NCBI GenBank assembly: GCA_004565275.1
Contig: SDOX01000166.1
Location: 72,232-130,481 of the forward strand
Source of the DNA: Nannochloropsis salina CCMP1776
Lineage: Eukaryota; Sar; Eustigmatophyceae; Eustigmatales; Monodopsidaceae
DNA: 58,250 nucleotides
Reading direction: 5' to 3'
Shown piece by piece: positions 31,986 through 42,400 of the stretch. Within the stretch, counting starts at the first letter, position 1, and every line of letters begins with the position of its first letter. A program made the position numbers and the translations under genes. Below the pieces are notes generated by a model that had not been told where the DNA came from, did no database searches, and saw nothing but the letters and a program-made list of their open reading frames with translations.

Positions 31986-32934
31986 ATGGCCCTCCGTCGT
32001 CTGATTTCTTCTTCCTCCGCGTCCATGCGGCCCACGCTGGCCGCCGCGGTGACCGTGCGCTCCGCCCCCGCTATGAGGATGTCTGGGAAGTCGTCTTTTG
32101 ACGATAAGGAGCACGCCATGGAGGATATGTACATCAGGGTACGTGGAGAAAGAGGCAATTCGAGGTGGAGAAGGGGTTTGGAAATCGGTCGATCTCCCAA
32201 TGGAAGTACAAGATTGGAAGAAGAAGGGAGAAACGGGACAAAGGGCCGCGGTCGCTTCGAATCTTTCCTTGATTTTCTCTTTTTGCCATCCTCCTCAAAT
32301 ACAGCAAGCGGAGGAAAAGATTTTGAAAAAGCTGCTCAAAAAGCTGAAGGAGGACGAAAAGCCAGCCTGTGACACAACGGCCAAGAAAGAACTCGAGAAG
32401 GTACGCCGGGCCTCCTCCTTTCCCTCCTTCCCTCCCTCCTTCCCTTCCTCCCTCCCTCCCTCCCTCCCTCCTTTTCTCCCTGCCTGCCTGCCTTGCATGC
32501 TCTTATCCTCCTGCTGCCCTCGTATACGTTTTGTTTGGACGCTGGATCGCGAATGCGTGTGATGATGGAGGTGGAGGGGAAGACAAAGGATTCGTTCTCT
32601 CCTTCCTCTTCAGTCTTCCCCCTTTCGAGCGAGCCTGTCTGAGACTTGATGCCCCAAACTCCTCCTCGCTCATGCTGGGAGTGCGATTTGGCAAGCGGGA
32701 AGGAATCCGGGCAGGGGCGCGTTAGTGTCCTCTCCTCGCCCTTGACAGCCTATTCTTTCCCCCGTATCTTCCCTCCCCCGAAAACTTTGTCTTCCTCCAC
32801 GTGTCCGTCGGCTCCATCCCTGGTAACACACCTTCTTCCTCCCTCGCCACCCCTCCCCCCTCCCTCAGATCATGGGCTCGGTCCCGGAAGATCTGGCCAA
32901 GAAGCTCATGGACTGGAAGAAGAGCAAGCACTGA
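31986..32934 (+). CDS. Small mitochondrial protein, ATPase-inhibitor IF1-like
   Basis: Three exons, 31986-32138, 32305-32400 and 32869-32934, all in phase zero, give 104 residues. The N-terminus (MALRRLISSSSASMRPTLAA) is a mitochondrial presequence with Arg, Ser and no acidic residues. The mature part contains FDDKEHAMEDMYIRQAEE followed by a Lys/Leu-rich helix (KILKKLLKKLK). This resembles the F..KE.A.E..Y.R..E core of the F1F0-ATPase inhibitor IF1. The tail, VPEDLAKKLMDWKKSKH, is not typical of IF1. The identity is suggested by the short helical motif only; a different small mitochondrial protein is possible. The start ATG sits in the good context CACCATGG. Confidence 0.6.
32401..32480 (+). 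repeat. CCCT/CCTT array at the 5' end of an intron
   Basis: Directly after the GTACGCC donor of the second intron of the IF1-like gene comes a run of CCTCC/CCCT repeats. It is one example of the arrays flanking many introns in this window. Confidence 0.7.
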
Positions 32935-34029
32935 GGCCCTGACGAGGGACGGGCATATGTCCCTGGGAGGCATGCACCTGTGGGCTGTATAGGCATCCTC
33001 AGGGGGGAGTAGGGTTGCCAGTGGACGCTTGGTGGGATGGTAGGTGTCCGGAGTAGCGGGTGGGAAAGCTCAGGAGGGTCAGGACTGGAAGTAGGAGAGC
33101 GGTCGGGGAGCATGCAGGCGGACGGGCGGAGGGAGCCGGTGGGGACAAGGGCGGTGTGAAAAAGAAGGGAAGAGGGAGGTGCCTGTGGAGTCCTCCGTGT
33201 CGTCTGGTCGCAGGGAAGGGGTTTGGAGATCACGACGACACCCTACCTCCGGGGCGCGGGTGGTGCACATGGGAAGAGTGTACCGGAGGGGATCGCGGGG
33301 AGGGGGGGGGCAAACGTGGAGATGAAAGGGCATTGGAGGGAGGAAGGGAGGGAAGGAAGGGATGAAATGGGAATATCAGGATGGAAAAGGTTCAAAAACG
33401 GAGTGCGATGAAAGCGTCCTGGCGAAGAATCGAACACAGGAGACTCAAACGAGGAACGCCCAGGAGGCTCATGGGTGGGGGTTGCCGTTATTCGCCTCCC
33501 TTGCTCGCCTCTTCTCCGCTCCTTTCCTTCCTTTCTAGCCCTCTCATCTTTCAATCCGCTTTTTTTCCTTCTTGCGTCCGTCTCCCTTCCCACCTGCGGA
33601 TAGGGGGGGCCAGGTCCTCCCCTTTCCCCGGTCCACATCTATCCAGCCTGGCGGCAGGGAGCATCGGCTTGTTGATATGCACGCGACATGAAAACAATCC
33701 CTCTCACTCTCTCTTTCTCCCCTTTATGCACAGCCCTTCCTTTCGCTCCCTTGTGCCCCCCTTTTTTTGCCTTGGGGCTCACCCTAGGCCTCTCTTGGTC
33801 CCCCCCACCTTCGGACCCGCCCTCTCCACCACAACTTCGAGAGAGAGAGTCACTCCTTCCCCCTCCCTTGACCTTTCCTTTCCCTGTCTCTTCTATCAAC
33901 GCGCCGTGTACCTAGCTTCCGCGACATGCCAACCCTCTCTTCTCTTTTCCTCCCCCACCACGACTCATGTTCCCCCTCTCTCCTTCCTTCCTCCTCCTCC
34001 TCCTTCTTTCTTCCCTTCCTCCGTCGCTT
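32935..34029. other. Convergent intergenic region
   Basis: The IF1-like gene (+) and the uncharacterised gene (-) end toward each other across 1.1 kb. The sequence is simple and purine- or pyrimidine-rich on alternating strands. I see no gene in it. Confidence 0.45.
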
Positions 34030-36133
34030 TCAAAACCCTCCATCCCCCCGCTTCAACTGGGCGAGAAAGCCAAGGATGATGCTCAAGAGTCCAAACCGGT
34101 CGGGGGTGCGGCAATTGGGAGGCCCGCGCTGACGAGAGGGAGGGAAGGAAGAGGGACGGTGTGAAATGATCGATGGGGCAAGTCAACGATGGAGGGAATG
34201 GTGTATCCGCTTCGTGGCTGCGTGCATGTGGCAGGGGAAAGGTTGAATGACAAGAAGGAAGGAGGGGGGGAAAGGAGGGAGGGAGGGAGCGAGGGAGGAA
34301 AGGAAAGGAAGGTGTCCTCCCTCTCACCATGAACTCCTGCCAATGCCCAAGACATTGTCGCGCCCACTCTCCCTTTCCCCCCTGCCCCGAGTCTCCTTCC
34401 CCCTCTAGCATCTGCCGATACAGGTCCGTGAGGAGAGGAAAGAGGGTCAGGGCCAGGCGCATCTCCGCCTCCTCGGGCTCATCGCTCTCCTCCACCAGAA
34501 GCAGCATCTCAGTCACCAACTCGCCCGCGCAGCGTTCCAGCCCTGGAGGGATGGCGGGAGGGAGAAAGGGAGGAAGGGGACCACGTTGCGCATTTTTCTT
34601 CAAGGCGCGTAACATATCCTATCTTCTCCTTCCGCATGGCCCTTTCCCTCCTCCCTCCCTCCCTCCCTCCCTCCCTCGTACCCATTAGGGCATCCCGTCT
34701 GAAGTTCATCTCAGTGTATTGCTCCCGTCCTCGGTACTTCGCTTCCCATACGCTCTTCCTCCCTAGATATGCTCGACGCGCCAGACTGTCCAGCGTCTTC
34801 AGGTCTGCGTCTGAGGCAGTCCAAAGGGAGGGAAGAGGGTGGGTGGGTGGGATGAAATAAGGGGACGGGGGATAAGAGGGATGGGAGGCGCGGGGGGGGT
34901 TGGCGAAAGAACCGGGAGACCAAAAGATTCCCCTCGTGGCTCAGACGCGATGGAATGAAAGAGGGTACTGGACAATACAGGGTTGGGAGGGAGGGCGAGA
35001 GGGAGGAAGGGAGGGAGGGATGGAAGGAGGGAAATAGGGAGGGAAAGGAGCGTGGTACCCGTAAACGGCAAGCGGGTCTCGGGCTCCTCGAATTTTCCCG
35101 TGGCCAACAAATAATCCACCAAGGAGGAAACTCGGTAGGAAACCGCCGAGCCGTTGGGACGTTGGTATCGGAAGATAGGGTCACGGTGGGCGGAGGACGA
35201 GGAGGAGGGAGTGGCGAGGGCCGTCAGGAGGATCGGATCGAGGGAAGGACGGGGGGAAGAACGGGGGGAAGGAGAAAGGGAAGCACGGGGAGGATCGCTT
35301 TTGATACTGGCTTCCCAGGCAGCTTTTTCGGCGGGGCTCATTTTACCGCCCCCGTCATGCTCGATGGGTGCGGGATGGGCCGCGTGGGAGGGTCGGGAAG
35401 AGGGAGAAGGGGAGGGATTTAAACCCCGCGCCCGCGAGGTAGACCACGCCGCCGTGAGCGGGGACAGGGACGATGAATGGCGGTACCGGCCTGTCGCATG
35501 TCTGGATCGGAGGCTTCGTTTAGTATCTACATCCGCAAGATCAGTAGAGAGGGAGGGCTCAGAAGAGAGCGCGGGCGTGCAGCTCCTGTCTCGGTGACTC
35601 CTACCCCTGCGGGCCGCGAATGCCGTCACCCGCTCCCTCGCCTCCGGCCCCTTTCCCTCTTCCGCCACCATTTTCTCCTGTGTGTCTTGGCAAATTCTTT
35701 TCTTCCTTCGTGGGCCCGGGGCTTGTGAGAACGTCTCTTTCCTCCGAAGGCGAGGTTCTTTCCCATCCTCCATCCTGGCCAAGTCTGTTTCCTCGCGACA
35801 AAGGGTGCTCTGGCCATTCTCGTTTTTCCTGCTATGCCTGCTATTGCTGCAACTGTTACTGCTGCTTCGTTTACTTCCTCTACTGAACTGAGTGCACGTG
35901 ATTTGGTCATTTTGCAGTCGCACACTTCGCGCTTCCTCTTCTTTGCCCTTCTTCCGTTCCTCTTTCCTTTCCGAGCGGGCTTGGATTCGTCGGAGTCGCT
36001 CAAAATCTGTGCTTTCCTTCAGGCGCTTGAACAGGAGAGATTTGGAAGTTAGGTGGAGGGATGCGGGGTCGAGGTGGGCAGCTCGGGCCAGATTAAGAAG
36101 TACAGACAGAGAGGGAGACGACCGAGTTTCCAT
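34030..36133 (-). CDS. Uncharacterised protein with basic linker and conserved core
   Basis: Four exons, 36133-35059, 34810-34682, 34542-34328 and 34128-34030, splice in phase to about 505 residues. I do not recognise the family. The first 240 residues are charged and Ser-rich, with Arg/Lys clusters (RRKETFSQAPGPRRKKR) suggesting a nuclear or nucleic-acid-associated protein. From about residue 300 the sequence becomes orderly: FRYQRPNGSAVSYRVSSLVDYLL, GKFEEPETRLPFTDADLKTLD, ARRAYLGRKSVWEAK, then a helical GLERCAGELVTEMLLLVEE. It ends with PDRFGLLSIILGFLAQL, a short hydrophobic helix. The last exon was chosen because it alone keeps phase; the other open frames there are simple sequence. The frame extends upstream to a Met at 36328 with a hydrophobic start, so a signal-anchor version is possible. 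Confidence 0.65.
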
Positions 36134-39100
36134 GCTTGAAAGGCTATGTAAATTGTGTTGGTGGGATGTGTGCCTGTGTGTAGATATTTGTGTCAGAGGT
36201 GGCGTTTTCTTGGCATAACAAAATGGCGCTGCGCTGTTTGCTATGCATTGAAGTGTCAAGATCAGAGACACAATAAACAAGAGGAAAATGCCCAATGAAG
36301 CAGGCAAAAGAAAGTTCATAAAATCCACACGATGATATGTATGCGTTTCCTAGGCATGTGATGGATCCTTGCGTGAGACGCGACCCGTGTCTATCACAAA
36401 GTGTACTCCGCGTTGCAGAGGGCTTCAAGCGCCTTCAAAGTGACCGACCCTCCGCGACTTTAATACTCTCCGCCACATCAGACATTGGTTCCGTTCTTAC
36501 GCATCCCGTCTTTTTAATGTTACAATCCAGCGGACAGGGCAAACGTACTGCGACGCCAGGGAAATGTCGCGAGGATTGGATGGGTCATGTGTTGAGGGAG
36601 TTTGTCCGAGGGCGAGGCAGCGACGACGGGTTTGAAAAAATAAGAGAAGAAAAACATCGGAAAAGAAGGAGAGAAGTAAATGACCTGAATAAACGGACCT
36701 ACGACGACTCCTCCAAAAATGAAGGAATTTACTGCCGGAGCTTTAATTTAATTAAATCAATAAGTGTCAGAGGTCGACCACACTTATTATTAGGAGCTAA
36801 TCCACGCTCTCACACTACGACGTCGTCCGCTTCGTAGTTGTAGCTAGTCATTCCATTTCGCAAGAAATCGTTTGCAGTTTCCAAATGCCTGGCTTGTGTA
36901 TTGACCTACTTCACGCGTTGCTGCTTGCTTCAAAGAGAAAGGACACTTTTGAGATCCTGCTATGTCATGCAGAAAATACACATCATGTGTCTTTCATAAG
37001 TAGCACCAGCCACGTCTCTCGCGCTGCAAAAAGAGAACTGTGTAGTTACCGCCACGCCCCCTTCACAGGTCCATGCTTGAAAAAGTTGAAAGAAAAATTG
37101 CCTTACCAAACAAAATCGATGGTTTTACCTACCCCCTCTCTCCTTCAATGCCTTCAGACTCGGCCAAGCAAGCAAGGAGCTCTGCCTCGTCCTCCTCGAT
37201 AGAGGTGGGATGTTTTCAATCGCTTTCTCTACTTCTAGCCTCTACAAAATTTGATAGCTTTCGTCATCATTCAAAAAGAATACACGTGATATGATGCATT
37301 TCCTTCCTCCTGCATATTTCAGTTGTCCAATCGTACCCTCCTTAAAAAAAAAGGAGCAGACACAGGTAGACATTCAGACACAGCACACACACACACATAT
37401 GTGCGTATCGACACATGCGAGACTAATATACAACACACAAATGACATCCATTCTTGTGGCTTTCGATGCATATATATATATATATATAGCTGAAGACGGC
37501 TAGACAACTCTTGCACTCAACACCATGCACGACAGTCCACGCGGATGCCTGACTCTGTCATGTTTTTCTACATGATGCACCAAACCATAGCCTGAGTCAC
37601 ATGCTTATACGATCACTATGGCTTCTTAGTGACTTAGCGTATTCAAAACTGCCTCTTCTTTGTCGCTTAGGTTTTCTTTGCAGTGACGCGCGTCAGCTGG
37701 ACGCAATGCACGTAAAATTTACACAATATTAGAGTACCAGGAAGCATGCGTCATTAAGTAGGCAATTCAGAATCACAGCCGCGTCATAATCGCTGTCAAC
37801 TCTTCTTCATACACTTTGCAGCAAGCTGCCTGAACAGTGCGCATGTCGCTGTTATACACCGTCGCATAGGGGCAATAACGAGGCAAGTGGCGTGGTGGCA
37901 TTAACCATCAGAGATGCAACGACCTTGCAAGGCTGCGGGGTGCCAAAAGCGTGATAGTCCAGGGCGCGAAACCATCGTCCCCCGTCGCGTTGGCAGCTTG
38001 CTTTACAGTATCTGGACAGGACCTGGGTTGCGTGGAACACCACATCTCCGACAATTGACAAAGTAAGTGTCAAGGGCTGCGTATCGGGAAAGCAAGGATT
38101 TCATAAGTTTGACTAGCTACCATAGCAAAGGGGGGAAGCATGATATCTCTTTTGAGATACTTACTACGTCCTGAAAGCTAATGTCCTGGGAACACAAATA
38201 TTCTGCCATCTTGACTTTAAAAACAGCTGTTCACCCGATTTAGGCTATCCAATACAGTCACTTCCGACAATGGGGTGTTGATTCTCCACGTAGTCTCCAT
38301 TGCTTGTGGTGCTGACCCATACCGATGCGACACTGTAATAGAACTATGCATCTTGGGGGGTATCGACAGCAAGTACGCTGGGATTGCCGCTGAGAGAGAC
38401 AGTTCCTCCTAAAAGGAGCACCAAATTTTGAGGCAAAAGCGAGGTCTCGTATAAATTAGGCACGTCTAAGTTTTGATCTTCTATGCAGATGTCGTTTGAT
38501 CGCTTACTTACCGTCATTTTTGTACCAATATGCCAATAGCAAAGTCAAGTGCTTATGGCAACGGTATTCCCATCCCTGCGAATAACTACATCAAGTGGAC
38601 TGTCGGCATGAGCAAAGAAAGACTTTGATACGTCTTCTTCCGCCCAAAGCTTCGGACCATGTATGCACTGCCCTCGTTATTGGTGTAGGAGGGGGATATC
38701 GCCACCAGCCTTTCACCCGCGTAACTCATGGCCAGCGTAATCCAAAAGTAAAGCTCGCCATCACTTCTTTGGATCTCAGCAGTGACTTTGTAAGACTCTT
38801 GACTGGGAGTATCAATGCAGATGTTGACATTTCTGCATAATCGTCCGACGAAGGGAATACATAATTTAACACAGCCTTACCGAGTTTGTCCTCATCCTGT
38901 AGGGTTCAGATACACAAGTAATGCAAGGAAAGTAGATGAAGGCTCTATTGGCGACTAACTTGTTACCGTACACCGTTCTTTTGGCAACACATCGATAAAC
39001 GAGGTAAAAGGAATTCAACACGCCCTTTTAGAAGCATACAATTTCCAGTGTTATTCTGTTTAAACTAAATGTATTACCCCCAATGTCATGTGGGGTCGTG

Positions 39101-39484
39101 ATGGGCCATAAACGGTGAAAGCGCTTCTCTGTAATGTCTTTCTACCATGCAACAAAATGTAACAACTCGGTAATTCATACATTGCATCTCACAAACAAAC
39201 ACGATATACACACATGGATTCATTTCGAGCCTTGAGAGCCTCAGTCCTCTTGGCTGTCTGTATATTGACTTAAAGTCGCTGACTGCGGCTTTGTATCCGA
39301 GCCTCATGTAGCGTTAGGACCCGATATGCACATATGGATTCATTTTGAGCCTTGAGAGCCTCGGTCTTTTGAGCTGTTTTACACTTGACTTGATGTCGCT
39401 GACTGCGGCTTTGTATCGGAGTCCTCATGTAGAGTTTGGACCCAAAGTTTGCTTCTTGACACATGTCCTTCAGATTTTTTGATT
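36134..39484. other. 3.3-kb gene-poor AT-rich gap
   Basis: The largest stretch without a supported gene. It lies between the start of the uncharacterised gene and the stop of the calcineurin fusion, both on the minus strand. It contains a TA run at 37468-37489 and the 120-bp tandem duplication at 39202-39441. On the minus strand at about 37.8-39.1 kb several medium-length open stretches with nearby GTAAG/CAG sites follow one another. Their lengths are within what chance gives at this base composition, so I do not call a gene. Confidence 0.4.
39202..39441. repeat. Two-copy 120-bp tandem repeat
   Basis: Copies begin at 39202 (CGATATACA...) and 39322 (CGATATGCA...). They share long identical blocks such as GCCTTGAGAGCCTC and GTCGCTGACTGCGGCTTTGTATC, with some 15-20% divergence overall. 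The pair ends about 45 bases beyond the stop of the calcineurin-type gene, so it probably lies in its 3' region. Confidence 0.82.
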
Positions 39485-42400
39485 TTATCGTACTTTCGCC
39501 CGGGATCTCCGCAAATCACTCAAGACCAAAGAGAACTCCTTCTTTCGGTGCAGTTCTTTCAAGCGAGCAGCAAAGCATATGAAGTCGAGCAAGCCGATTT
39601 TTCCATCTCCATCGCCGTCCAGTAGCCTCACGCATTCTTCCGCCTGGGTCCGGCTTGCCCCTCCGCCACCCACCTCCTCATCCTCTTCCGCGTACCTTTC
39701 CAGCTCCGAAGCTTCTAAAAAATCGTCGCCGTTGTCGTCAAAAAGGGCGAAAATAAGCCGTAAGGTCACAATCTCACCTGCCGTGAAAATGTCGTCGGGT
39801 GGGGCAGCGGAAGAAGCTGTATTGGGCGGGGGGAAAGGGGGTGAAGGAGCTCCGTGCTCCGGGGAGGGTGGACAGCAAAAAGACGATAAGGACAAGTCGG
39901 GCTTGGTCAATGTGTCGGTGCCAGGCGTGGAGGTAATGGGAGGAGGGGCCGGGTCCACCTTTGACCTGCTATTCCTTGACAGGCAGCTGCGTCCAGTATC
40001 CCCGACAACAAGGAGTTCGTCGGTGGTTGAGGAGGAGGTGGGCGAGGAGGGAGGGAAAGGCTTCGAAGGAGATGGCAAAAGGCCGGAAGAGGGGCCAGAG
40101 GCTGGTGGCGTGGGGGCTAGGTGCCTGGGACTACAGGCAGGGAGTGTAGCTTTCAGGGGAGAAAGGGAGGTAGACTCCAAAAATGTCGAAGGGGTCGCCT
40201 GGCATCTCTCCCGGAGCTTTGTCCCGGCCAGAGTGGTTTGATACTGTACATGAGCCTGGCTCCGGGCCTCGATACATTCCAGGAGGTACGAGACGGAGGT
40301 AGTCCCCGGGCGGAGGCTGTGTCGACGATCGGGAATATTCTTGACCGTGCTGTCGTCGTGTTCGGCCTTACCCGCTGGGCCAAAGTGGGCTTTTCTGCCG
40401 TTGATTTCTGGATCGCTGAGGACATTGCCTGGCCCTGTCTTTCTTCGCACTATTCCTGCTTCGCTTCCTCCCTGGTCCTGGCAGTGTCGAAGCACTCCCC
40501 GTTCGAGTCGCGCGCAGACTTCCGCAACCGAGTACGGACGGTGGGCGATTTCCTCCTCCAAAGCACCTGACCCACTGACAGGCCTTTCCCATTTCGCGCC
40601 CTTTTCCTTCCCCTCGTCAGGCATTTTCGCGGCCAAAGTTTCGAGGCAGCGGGCCACGACATCAGGGTGCATTTCATTGATGCCGTCCCGCCGTTGCGCC
40701 AGCCGATAGACAGACTCGCGTCGTGACATGCGCACAGGTCGAAGGGTGCTCCGTTTGATGATTTTCGTGGTGAGAGCCTCGCATTTCCCGGAATTCTCTT
40801 TTCCGCGGCGACATTCTTGCTCGACCTTGCCCGGACGAGCAGCGGCTGGCCCGGCCGTCCGTATTGGAAGGCAGGGGCTACCGGTGATGGTGCTCCTGCT
40901 GTCACTCGGAAGCGTGCTGTCCCTCCTAGGCCTGCGGGTGCTCGCACAGGTAGTATCCGTAGACGGCGACACCTCGTTCATAGCCTCCAGGCTACTGCGC
41001 ATTTTGTTGCGGCCCCGGGCGATTCGTTGGTCCCGATCACGGATTTTGCTGACGACGCTGGTGACATCCCCCCTAGGCTCCGGCACACCTCTGTTCGACA
41101 GAGTCCTTCGGCCTCGACTGTTGATGCCTGGCACGCCTTGGCTGTCGCTGGAAGCTCGCAAGGCGCTTGTTGGGTTTCTTACGAGCTGGTGGAAGGCAGA
41201 TGGCCTGGGCCAAGGACCTTCCGGGCTCGATCCACAACGGGCACCCGGGGCACTCCCCCGTTCTCCTTCCGGCCTGTCTCGGGCTGGCGAAAAGGCACTG
41301 TTGCGCGTGCCGAGTGCGTGGACTGCGATGCTCCTCCCTGGCTCGGAATCTCGGTGCTGCGGGCCCCTGGTATGGTTCTCGCTGCTGGTAATATTTACAG
41401 GAATCGTGGTACGGTTGCTGTCACGGAGGCTTGAGCAGTGGTGGTGCGTGGCTTTCCGTATGTGAGTGTTCTGGGTGCCGTGGACTGCAAAGGACTCGCT
41501 CTTTTCTGTACGTGTGGGGGCAGTCTCCCGGGGCTTCCCTTCCAGATTCCTTCTTTCCGGGATTGCAAACTTTTCACTCCTCTTGCGGCTGTCGACGACT
41601 CGATGGGGCCCAGGCTCGGTTCTCCCATCCACGTCCATCCCACGACCTCCAGTGGTTGACGCCTGGTGCATGATCGTGGCTGGGGTGTGGTGGGGCGTGA
41701 CGTTGCTGCGTCGCGCGACCGTCTTGTCGGGGTTGGAGATATCGTCACCAAAGCCTTCCACGCACTTGGGGCTGCTCCCGTTGACCCGGGTAGAAATGCC
41801 GGAGGCGGACTTTGGCCGGCGAAACATGGGGGGTTTCAAGGAAGGAAAAGCTGCATGGAAAGCGCCAAAGGGCGAACGCGACACGCGTGGCCAAAGATGG
41901 GGCGAGGCTTCGCGTTCGCGCGTGGCGATGTCGGGCTTGGCCTGCCCTACTACTGGATCCCGCGTCTTCCCGCCCCAAACTCTTCTAAACCAGGCGCTGT
42001 GGAACCCTGCGCCCTTTTTTTGCGCTGGTGGCTTGTTGATGCGATTTTGGCGGCTTTGGTCGTCGCTTCTCGGGCTCGGGCCCGCCGATGGGGCCAGGGT
42101 AGGAGGGTTCTCATTGCTCTGGGAACGTGAGGCGAGCTCGGTGAGCGGCGCGCCCGGACGGGCGTCGTTTCCGCGCCATTGCCATAACGAAGGTAGATAG
42201 GCAAGGGCGAGACAGCCAGAAGCTGAGCCATACCCTTCGAATAGCCTCGTTTCCACCATCTCCTCTGCTTCGCCTTCCTTCTCCACTGCGGCCTGCCCCG
42301 TCCCTCCCACGTTTCGCTTCTCTCTCACTTTCCCCTCTTTCTCCCCCGCGTCATCACCACACAAGGCTTTATTGTCTTCAACCGTCGTCCCATCAACGCG

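Noticed and set aside
33415-33480. tRNA-like GAATCGAAC stretch
   Set aside because: No acceptor stem, D-arm or anticodon arm can be drawn around it.
36337-36837. 166-codon plus-strand frame
   Set aside because: The start overlaps the probable 5' region of the divergent gene, and the composition is mixed with no motif. Not strong enough to call.
37855-39060. Series of open stretches on the minus strand with splice-like sites
   Set aside because: They read like protein by eye, but about four stretches of 55 or more codons are expected by chance in 1.2 kb at this composition. The phases do not join into one product.
40728-42200. Two long plus-strand frames of about 245 codons each
   Set aside because: They lie wholly inside the 1940-residue calcineurin-type gene on the opposite strand and match no family. 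They are antisense shadows of its GC-rich linker.
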